Positions 1 through 5,165 of a stretch of 8,017 bases of DNA are shown here, one piece after another. Position numbers and translations under genes: made by a program. The notes beneath the pieces are model-generated. The model had not been told where the DNA came from. It did not search any database and saw only the letters and a list, made by a program, of their open reading frames with translations. Position 1 is the first letter of the stretch. Every line of letters starts with the position of its first letter. The stretch comes from Erythrobacter donghaensis (GTDB lineage Bacteria > Pseudomonadota > Alphaproteobacteria > Sphingomonadales > Sphingomonadaceae), in assembly GCF_001557325.1 (NCBI RefSeq), contig NZ_LSJS01000301.1:1-8017 (forward strand), given 5' to 3'.

Positions 1-385
1 CGTCGAGATAGACGCCGACCTGCTCCTTCACGCCGGGCTGGTCGCGCACGACCTGGCCGGCGGAGATGCCGCGCACCGAGACCTGGCTCTGGCCCGGCCC
101 CAGGTTCTGGATGGTGAGACCCGCGACATTGCGCGACAAATCCTCTAGCGTCACCGCGCCCGAACGCTGGATGTCTTCCTGCGTCTGCGCGTTGATCGAG
201 AAGGGCACGTCCTGGATTGTCGTGTCGCGCTTGGTCGCGGTGACGATGATGACATTTCCCTCATCAACTTGAACATCGTCAGTCGCAGCATCTTGCGCCA
301 GAGCGGGATTTGCGATCAAAATGGCTGCGGTCCCTACCAGCAACTGGCTGATGTAGGTCGAACGATTTGTAGCACCCATCTTCAT
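1..385 (-). CDS. TonB-dependent receptor, N-terminal part (cut by left window edge)
   Basis: Outer-membrane receptor that takes up ligand using energy from TonB-ExbB-ExbD. Only the first 128 codons are in the window. Residues 1-30 look like a Sec signal peptide: polar start, hydrophobic stretch YISQLLVGTAAILIA, then a likely cut after PALA, before QD. A TonB-box-like segment NVIIVTATKR follows at 44-53. The start of the plug domain is visible from about residue 55 (DVPFSINA at 59-66, VSVRGISAG at 102-110). The start chosen is the ATG ending at 385, with purine-rich GGGAGAGAGG (389-398) just upstream as Shine-Dalgarno; a second in-frame ATG lies two codons in. The style matches the large sphingomonad receptor family. 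The ligand cannot be told, because the barrel is outside the window. It points the same way as the permease but is about 400 bases away, so membership in the same unit is uncertain. Confidence 0.93.
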   Translation of the reverse strand, partial: MKMGATNRSTYISQLLVGTAAILIANPALAQDAATDDVQVDEGNVIIVTATKRDTTIQDVPFSINAQTQEDIQRSGAVTLEDLSRNVAGLTIQNLGPGQSQVSVRGISAGQVVRDQPGVKEQVGVYLD

Positions 386-780
386 TTGCCTCTCTCCCGT
401 CACGCAACTTTTTTGGTTAGATCTTCTCACAGCGCGTGCATCGCTCGCACAAGGCGCTCACTACAACAAGATCGCTCCCGACGTCGTTTGACATTGTGCG
501 GAATGATCGTTGCAATCAAGCAACAAGGGACCAGTGCTAAACTGGGCTCACTTGTTCAAGCGATCCGACCTTGCTTTGAAAGTAACACTGAATGGTGCGT
601 CCTGGCTAAATCACAGCCGTTCCTTAGCTGTAAGACCCTCCCGGCATTCGGCCGCATTCAAGGTAACCCGAAAGGTGGCGGTGCTTAAGCGGGACATTTT
701 CATCGCTCTTGGGGTATGATCATGTAGTTACGTCAGAGCCATCCGCCTGGTCCTCAAGGCCAAGTTCAAGTTGAGTTGTG
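386..780. other. Intergenic region between permease and left TonB receptor
   Basis: No convincing gene. The part nearest the receptor should hold its leader and promoter on the minus strand, but I see no clear -35/-10 pair. The motif CGCTC occurs three times at 442-446, 455-459 and 473-477. A small inverted repeat ACAGC-N9-GCTGT lies at 613-631, and an 8-base palindrome ATGATCAT at 716-723. No T-run hairpin follows the permease stop. Short open frames here have no recognisable domain. Confidence 0.6.
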
Positions 781-2091
781 TCAAGACCGATCCGTGGGCT
801 TGCGACGGCGCCAAGTCGATAGCCAGAAGATGACTGTTCCGACTCCCACAACGAGCCCTGCAATAGAGAAATTTTCAAGCGTAGAATGGCTGATAAGCCA
901 GAGCGTAAGGGCAAGGCCGACAGCAGGAATGGCCAGGCCACCGGACAATTGAAACTGGTCGGGTTGAGCTGGAATCGTTCTCTCGATCCGGCGTAGAGAT
1001 GCGATGCACAGGACATACACCAGCAGACGTACGAAGGTGCTGAGCGTCACCAGCCAGACAAAACCCTGCCCTACCGCTAGCGCGAAACATAAGATGCCGC
1101 AGAATGTAATCGAGTTGACCGGAGCTCCCGTTTGCTCGCTCACCTCGCCGAACCACGCCGGCAGACTTCCATCGCGCGATAGGGCAAACGTCAGTCGAGG
1201 GGCTGTTACGAAAGACGTGAGGGTACCTCCTCCGACCGAAAATACCACCCCGGCAGCCAGGATCGCAGCACCAGTTGGTCCCATCAACCTGCCGGCGAGA
1301 TCGATCAGAGGAGTCTCGCTCGGGCCTAAGTCGGGGCCAACCGATACAGCGACCATCTGGATAAACGCATAGCACACAGCGATTGTCGAAACGGTTGCGA
1401 CAAGCGTGCGCGGAATCGCCTGGCGCGCGTCCTTCGTCTCACCAGCATTTATCAGACTGAACTCGAACCCTATGAACGCGTACATCAAGATCAGCATGGT
1501 CTCGCCAAGCGTTTTCGGCTCCACGACTTCTGCACTTACGATGCGGCTCCATTCAATTTCCGGCAAACCGACAATCATTAACAAGAGCAATGGGAGCAGC
1601 TTGAGTGTGCTGATCATATACAAAGCAAGCATTCCTGCCCGCACGCCCGCAACGTTAACTAGCGTTGCAAGAAAAATAAAGGCTGCAACTGCAATCATCC
1701 TCGGCAATCCGCTCTCCAGCGGACTCCAAAGTGCCGACGAATAGCTAACGATGAGCGTCGCGCTTGCCGCGATAGCCGCGACACGGCTCACGTAAATTAG
1801 AAGGCCCGTCTGAAACCCCACAAACCGGCCAAATGCATAAGTGGTATAAACAATTGGGCCACCTGTAATGTCGAAAAAACTAGCGGCGCGAGCTAAACTC
1901 AGAGCCACAGAGATAATGAGAACGCCGCATAACAAGAAAATCCAAGGGCTGAAATAACCGGACTGGGCGATTGCGATTGCCGGTAGCGCGAAGATCCCCG
2001 ATCCGATCACCCCATTCATGGCGATAGTTGCCACACCAATCCGACCGATCTCGCGGCGCAACAGCGATTCCGATGTGGGCGGTTGGTTCAT
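781..2091 (-). CDS. APC-superfamily amino-acid permease
   Basis: Inner-membrane secondary transporter of 436 residues, a normal length for the amino acid-polyamine-organocation family with about 12 membrane helices. The first helix carries the family signature GVIGSGIFALP (residues 27-37), the unwound helix that contacts substrate in APC structures. Helix 6 carries MYAFIGFEFSLINAGE (203-218), followed by the conserved loop DARQAIPRTL (221-230). The helix 8 region ends in PRLTFALSRDGSLP (298-311). The C-terminus is short and basic (WRRRKPTDRS). The ATG at 2091 has AGGA (2101-2104) nine bases upstream. It reads the same way as the lyase 322 bases upstream and could supply that enzyme's substrate or export a product. 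By eye it holds more AT-rich codons than the receptor gene at the right, which might mean separate acquisition. The substrate is not predictable beyond an amino acid or related amine. Confidence 0.92.
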   Translation of the reverse strand: MNQPPTSESLLRREIGRIGVATIAMNGVIGSGIFALPAIAIAQSGYFSPWIFLLCGVLIISVALSLARAASFFDITGGPIVYTTYAFGRFVGFQTGLLIYVSRVAAIAASATLIVSYSSALWSPLESGLPRMIAVAAFIFLATLVNVAGVRAGMLALYMISTLKLLPLLLLMIVGLPEIEWSRIVSAEVVEPKTLGETMLILMYAFIGFEFSLINAGETKDARQAIPRTLVATVSTIAVCYAFIQMVAVSVGPDLGPSETPLIDLAGRLMGPTGAAILAAGVVFSVGGGTLTSFVTAPRLTFALSRDGSLPAWFGEVSEQTGAPVNSITFCGILCFALAVGQGFVWLVTLSTFVRLLVYVLCIASLRRIERTIPAQPDQFQLSGGLAIPAVGLALTLWLISHSTLENFSIAGLVVGVGTVIFWLSTWRRRKPTDRS

Positions 2092-2111
2092 GATATTTGT
2101 TCCTGGCTCGG

Positions 2112-2126
2112 CACGGAGCCTCCGTG
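2112..2126 (-). promoter_or_regulatory. Perfect 7-bp inverted repeat in the permease leader
   Basis: CACGGAG-C-CTCCGTG is a perfect 15-base palindrome with a single central base. It lies 7 bases upstream of the AGGA ribosome-binding site of the permease. In mRNA it could form a tight six-pair hairpin with a three-base loop; in DNA it could be an operator. There is no U-run, so it is not an intrinsic terminator. The repeat is seen directly; the regulatory role is inferred. Confidence 0.4.
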
Positions 2127-2321
2127 ACCGTAGAGTTTTGTTGTCATGATAAGATCATCGTCCGACGACACTGAGCTTTCACCGCACAGGCGAATTGACC
2201 CGCTCAAAATCGTCGCCTCACAAACTTTTACATAGGCCGGAAGAAGCCGGATACTCAATGGCTACCCATGCTATTGTTTCAGCTGTTCTTTGCTATTGCC
2301 TTAGAATTCTCCTCGGCTCGC

Positions 2322-2363
2322 CCCTACATGACCGACTGGCGAGAAATCTTTCGCTAAGTAGGG
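2322..2363. repeat. Imperfect nested inverted repeat downstream of the lyase
   Basis: Outer arms CCCTAC (2322-2327) and GTAGGG (2358-2363) enclose inner arms GCGAGA and TTTCGC, which pair with one G-T. The result is an interrupted stem about 50 bases past the lyase stop. No run of T follows on either strand, so it is not a standard intrinsic terminator. It could stabilise the 3' end of the lyase transcript, or be chance. Confidence 0.3.
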
Positions 2364-2413
2364 TCCGAATCGTGAAGAGCTTCAGAGATTTCGCGACAAT
2401 TGTTCATTCTTGA

Positions 2414-3601
2414 TCAATTGGTGATGGAAGGAGCTGGTTGTGCTGCAGCAAGTATGGCGAAGCCTTTGGTCAGGCTTTCAATCAGATCATCAGAGTGCTC
2501 CAGACCGATGCTGAATCGAACCAGAGGACCATCGTGTGAAACCTGCGTAATTGTCCGGGGGGGCAGAGCATCAAGCACAGCGACAACGCTTTTGGTTCCG
2601 CCCCAGCTGGCGCCGATAGCAAACTGATCCATGGCCTCGATGGCCTTGGCTAGCAGCGGCCTAGTCCAAGGTTCGAGGAACAGCGTGAGCAGGCCGGTTG
2701 AGCCGGAAAAGTCTCGCAGCCACTCTGCATGCCCCGGGTTATGTGTCAGAGCCGGATGTCGAACTTCGCGCACGCCTGGCTGATCGGTCACAAAATCCAG
2801 CAGCGTTAGTGTGGTGCGTTCAATCCGTTCCAGTCGCACCGCCAACGTTTCAAGTCCCCGCAAAGCAAGGCTGGCTTCGTCAGCAGATACCCCTTGGCCC
2901 AGCATGCGAGCATGATCCTTGAGCAGACGGAACTGGGCCGCGTCGCGCAGGGCGATTGATCCCATCACCAGGTCGGAGTGGCCCGATATGTATTTCGAAA
3001 CTGCACAGACTGAGATGTCGACACCCAGATCGAGCGGCTTGCAACGTAGGGGAGTGGCATACGTGTTGTCGGCCGCCGTCGGGATGCCATGGTGTCTGCA
3101 TGCTGCGGTGATCGCCGGAATGTCTTGGATTTCCAGGGTCATCGAACCTGGCGATTCCAGCCACACCAGCGATATGTCCTTGTCCAACAGTTCCGCAATG
3201 CGTGCTCCGATCAGGGGATCGTAATAGACTGGCGTCACGCCGTAGCGGTAAAGCAGGATGTCGGCGAATGGACGAACCGTTTCATAGACATTGTCAGGAA
3301 AAAGCACGCGATTGCCAGATTGCGACATCGCAAGCGTGACAAGCGTGATCGCCGCAAAGCCCGAGGACACCACCATCGCGCGATCGCCGCCCTCGATAGT
3401 GGCGAGAGTTTTCTCAAGCGCCCGACTGGTCGGTGTTCCGTACAAACCGTAGGAGTATCCATCATACAGCTGTGATCTGCGCGCTTGGTAGGCGGCGACA
3501 TTGTCGAATACGATCGTCGATGCTCGGTGGACGGGCACCGACAGACTCGTGAATTTACCTTCAGGCACAGCCACTTTCAGGCACTTCGTCTCGTCATTCA
3601 T
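2414..3601 (-). CDS. metC: PLP-dependent cystathionine beta-lyase / C-S lyase (MetC type)
   Basis: Cytoplasmic Cys/Met-metabolism PLP enzyme of 395 residues, fold type I, usual length. The family reaction is beta-elimination of cystathionine or other S-substituted cysteines to a thiol, pyruvate and ammonia through 2-aminoacrylate. Visible motifs are YGLYGTPTSRALE (51-63), SSGFAAI over the PLP phosphate (79-85), DNVYE with the stacking Tyr (103-107), ESPGSMTLEIQDIPAI (149-164), DNTYATP with the Asp facing the pyridine N (178-184), the Schiff-base Lys203 in VSKYISGHSD, SWGG (332-335), typical of beta- rather than gamma-lyases, and the carboxylate-binding Arg362 in VRFSIGLEH. The Arg often found at position 53 is Leu. 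I chose the ATG at 3601 because AAGGAG lies 6 bases upstream; an in-frame GTG at 3622 would place that site inside the gene. It is divergent from lysR. The true substrate may differ from cystathionine. Confidence 0.88.
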   Translation of the reverse strand: MNDETKCLKVAVPEGKFTSLSVPVHRASTIVFDNVAAYQARRSQLYDGYSYGLYGTPTSRALEKTLATIEGGDRAMVVSSGFAAITLVTLAMSQSGNRVLFPDNVYETVRPFADILLYRYGVTPVYYDPLIGARIAELLDKDISLVWLESPGSMTLEIQDIPAITAACRHHGIPTAADNTYATPLRCKPLDLGVDISVCAVSKYISGHSDLVMGSIALRDAAQFRLLKDHARMLGQGVSADEASLALRGLETLAVRLERIERTTLTLLDFVTDQPGVREVRHPALTHNPGHAEWLRDFSGSTGLLTLFLEPWTRPLLAKAIEAMDQFAIGASWGGTKSVVAVLDALPPRTITQVSHDGPLVRFSIGLEHSDDLIESLTKGFAILAAAQPAPSITN

Positions 3602-3620
3602 GCCTCTCTCCTTGCGCAGC

Positions 3621-3649
3621 ACGCTATGCGCTCGCTTTGCTCAATTCAA
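3621..3649 (-). promoter_or_regulatory. Candidate promoter of the lyase gene
   Basis: On the minus strand TTGAAT (3649-3644) and TAGCGT (3626-3621) are separated by 17 bases. The -35 is fair (TTGA-) and the -10 poor (TA---T), as expected for a promoter that needs an activator. The predicted start near 3614 would put the centre of the LysR-type palindrome at about -64, the classical position for activation by this family. Placement is by eye only. Confidence 0.35.
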
Positions 3650-3658
3650 ATCCCTGTA

Positions 3659-3688
3659 TTGCGTTTCATTATGCGGATTTGTTATAAT
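3659..3688 (+). promoter_or_regulatory. Promoter of lysR, likely giving a leaderless mRNA
   Basis: A consensus -10 TATAAT (3683-3688) is preceded by TTGCGT (3659-3664) at a spacing of 18. The ATG of lysR begins six bases after the -10, where transcription should start, so the mRNA would start at or within a base or two of the AUG. No good Shine-Dalgarno fits between them. The -10 is embedded in the LysR-type palindrome, consistent with self-repression. Confidence 0.55.
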
Positions 3689-3692
3689 GGAA
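3664..3692. promoter_or_regulatory. LysR-type operator (T-N11-A palindrome) between lyase and lysR
   Basis: TTTCATTAT-N11-ATAATGGAA: nine-base arms matching at eight of nine positions with an 11-base spacer, so the core is ATTAT-N11-ATAAT. This is the textbook binding-site layout of LysR-family regulators. It lies in the divergent region between the lyase and the regulator, covers the lysR -10, and ends two bases before its ATG. Binding would block lysR transcription and could activate the lyase. The palindrome is seen directly; the roles are inferred from family behaviour. Confidence 0.7.
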
Positions 3693-3694
3693 CC

Positions 3695-4630
3695 ATGAAC
3701 CTCAGTCTGATCGAAGCCTTCAATGCGGTCATGCGGACCGGGTCCACAACGCGCGGGGCCGAGCTCCTCGGGGTGTCCCAGCCCGCCATCAGCCGTTCTT
3801 TGAAGCGGCTCGAGGATGTGACCCGGCTCAAGCTGTTCGAACGACAGGGTCCACGTCTGCTCCCAACAGCGGAAGCTGAAATCTTCTACCAGGAGATCGT
3901 CGATACCTACGTCGGGCTCGATCGCCTGAAGCAAGCGGTCGCGCGGATCCGGTCAGTCGGCACCGGATCTCTCCGGATCGCCTCGTCGGCAGCGCTGGGC
4001 CTGTCGCTTATTCCGCGTGTGATCAGCCTTTTCATCGAACGACACCCGGGCGTGACTGTAACCTTCGAGATCGCCAATTCGAGCATGGTTCGAAATCTCG
4101 TTGCAAGCGGGACTTATGACATCGGCTTGTGCGCCGATGAGATTGACACGACCAATGTCGTCGCCGAGCCATTTCTTACGACGAGGGGCATCTGCGTCAT
4201 GCCGAGCGGCCACCCTCTGGCCAAGCTCGAAACTATCAAGCCGATCGACCTGGACGGCGTGGCGCTTGTTTCTCTTTCACCAGATGATACGGCGCGCAGG
4301 CAGCTCGACGCGTCGCTGCGTCAGGTGGGGGCGCAACCCAAGGTTGTGGTCGAAACACAGTTCGGTGCTTCGGTCTGTCAACTGGTAGCAGAGGGCGCGG
4401 GCGTTGGCCTCACCAACGCCGTTTCGTTCGTGGCGAGCCAGTTCGAGGCCCAAGGGCTCATTGCGCGGCCTTTCGAGCCAGCGATTGCCTTTCGCGCGCT
4501 GATGATCCTGCCGCCGCATCGCGGCAAATCGCGATTGCTGGAAGATCTTCTGGCTACGCTGATGGTTGAACGCAACTACCTTCAGCGCGCGTGCGAAACG
4601 CGTTTCGGGGGCATTCCGGGCGGATCTTAG
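3695..4630 (+). CDS. LysR-family transcriptional regulator
   Basis: Regulator of 311 residues, the usual family length. Residues 1-60 form the winged helix-turn-helix: MNLSLIEAFNAVMRTGSTTR, then AELLGVSQPAISRSLKRLE (22-40, recognition helix) and LKLFERQGPRLLPT (45-58). A linker leads to the effector-binding domain (about 90-292), which begins GSLRIASSAALGLSLIP (91-107) and includes YDIGLCADE (141-149) and VAEGAGVGLT (231-240). The open frame continues upstream to 3485, but that part runs antisense into the lyase; the ATG at 3695 matches the family start. Divergent placement from the lyase, with a T-N11-A palindrome between, suggests it controls the lyase and itself. The inducer is unknown, perhaps the lyase substrate or an intermediate. 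Its stop overlaps the end of the convergent RidA-like gene by four bases. Confidence 0.93.
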   Translation: MNLSLIEAFNAVMRTGSTTRGAELLGVSQPAISRSLKRLEDVTRLKLFERQGPRLLPTAEAEIFYQEIVDTYVGLDRLKQAVARIRSVGTGSLRIASSAALGLSLIPRVISLFIERHPGVTVTFEIANSSMVRNLVASGTYDIGLCADEIDTTNVVAEPFLTTRGICVMPSGHPLAKLETIKPIDLDGVALVSLSPDDTARRQLDASLRQVGAQPKVVVETQFGASVCQLVAEGAGVGLTNAVSFVASQFEAQGLIARPFEPAIAFRALMILPPHRGKSRLLEDLLATLMVERNYLQRACETRFGGIPGGS

Positions 4631-5094
4631 CCGCGCAGCATGCATTGCGCACTCACTTCGACAACCACACCAAACGGCAGACTGGAAACGCCCACTGCCG
4701 CGCGTGCGTGGCGCCCGCTTTCGCCCAGCACGGTCGCAATCAGGTCCGAAGCGCCATTGATGACCGTCGAGTGCTCGGTGAACCCGGGAGCAGACTGGAC
4801 GAGCCCGCACAATTGCACGCAGCCCTCCAGTCAATCCAGATCGCCTTTGATCGCTTCGTTGAGACCTGCGAATATCGCAACGGCGCATTGCTGGGCTGCT
4901 GCAACACCTCGGCCAATCGATGTCCCATTTCCAAGTGTGCCAGTGATCAGGCCATAATCCGTCCGCGACAACTGGCCGGAAGTCGTAATCAGTGCACCCC
5001 TGCGTGTGAAGGGTAGGTAATTAGCAGCCGCCGGGGCGACGCTCGGTATCTTGATTCCTCTTTCGGCTAGGCGCTGTTCAATCGAGCCTGTCAC
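4627..5094 (-). pseudogene. RidA (YjgF/UK114) family gene interrupted by an in-frame TGA
   Basis: RidA proteins hydrolyse reactive enamines/imines such as 2-aminoacrylate, which PLP enzymes like the neighbouring lyase release. The frame is 155 codons plus stop, near the length of the roughly 150-residue RidA subgroup. It starts at GTG 5094 with GGAGG (5101-5105) six bases upstream. The N-terminal half (AAANYLPFTRRGALITTSGQ, 22-41; AQQCAVAIFAGLNEAI, 67-82) and the C-terminal half (STVINGASDL, 109-118; GRHARAAVGV, 127-136; LPFGVVVEV, 139-147) are both clearly RidA and in the same frame. Codon 88 (4833-4831) is TGA, where relatives usually have a charged residue after the GDLD-like segment; a CGA-to-TGA change would explain it. 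The truncated product would lack the conserved Arg131 and Glu146. It follows the receptor by 71 bases on the same strand, so the two may be cotranscribed. A sequencing error is possible. Confidence 0.85.
4816..4833 (-). promoter_or_regulatory. Stop codon followed by ribosome-binding site and GTG: possible restart
   Basis: Directly after the TGA (4833-4831) comes GGAGGG (4828-4823), then four bases, then an in-frame GTG (4818-4816). A ribosome ending at the TGA could restart and make the 63-residue C-terminal half, giving a split RidA. The same bases would encode ordinary residues (LEGCV) in an unbroken gene, so the signal may be accidental. Confidence 0.35.
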
Positions 5095-5116
5095 CGTGTT
5101 CCTCCAAGTGAGCGGG

Positions 5117-5145
5117 GCCGACGCTGCCCAAATGCAAGCGTTGGC
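5117..5145. promoter_or_regulatory. Inverted repeat with 11-base spacer between receptor and RidA-like gene
   Basis: GCCGACGCT-N11-AGCGTTGGC has nine-base arms with one mismatch. It lies in the 71-base gap, 11 bases upstream of the GGAGG of the RidA-like gene. It could be an intercistronic stem-loop. It also has the T-N11-A spacing of LysR-type sites, although its arm sequence differs from the operator at 3664-3692. No U-run follows on the minus strand, so it is not a standard terminator. Confidence 0.45.
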
Positions 5146-5165
5146 ATCACGATTGCGACATTGGC

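Larger units (their letters stand above)
2092..2413. other. Intergenic region between C-S lyase and permease
   Basis: 322 bases without a credible gene. It contains the permease Shine-Dalgarno (2101-2104), a perfect inverted repeat just upstream of it (2112-2126), a smaller inverted repeat ATGAT-AAG-ATCAT (2146-2158), and a large imperfect hairpin (2322-2363) closer to the lyase end. A plus-strand open frame of about 70 codons (2195-2413) has no recognisable domain and no convincing ribosome-binding site. Whether the permease is read through from the lyase or has its own promoter cannot be settled by eye. Confidence 0.6.

Noticed and set aside
613..631. ACAGC-N9-GCTGT as a terminator of the permease
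   Set aside because: Short stem, wide loop, no T-run on the minus strand and about 150 bases past the stop.
269..688. 139-codon plus-strand open frame
   Set aside because: It overlaps the receptor start antisense and then a non-coding stretch. No domain, no ribosome-binding site, and Cys/Arg/Ser-rich composition.
640..720. Possible remnant of a mobile element before the permease stop
   Set aside because: The stretch felt vaguely familiar, but I found no terminal inverted repeats, target duplication or transposase motif.
2195..2413. 72-codon plus-strand open frame between lyase and permease
   Set aside because: No domain and no convincing ribosome-binding site; the stretch is better explained as control sequence.
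3602..3622. In-frame GTG at 3622 as start of the lyase gene
   Set aside because: It would put the strong AAGGAG ribosome-binding site inside the coding region; the ATG at 3601 is correctly spaced from it.
3485..3694. Upstream extension of the LysR open frame
   Set aside because: It runs antisense through the lyase start and the operator. The helix-turn-helix domain begins at the ATG at 3695.
4831..4833. TGA in the RidA-like gene as a selenocysteine codon
   Set aside because: No selenocysteine insertion hairpin is evident just downstream, and relatives do not have a catalytic Cys at this place; a nonsense change from CGA is simpler.
4277..4888. 203-codon open frame on the minus strand
   Set aside because: It is antisense to lysR and out of frame with the RidA-like gene. 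The translation is rich in Arg with no recognisable domain, as expected for a shadow of GC-rich coding DNA.
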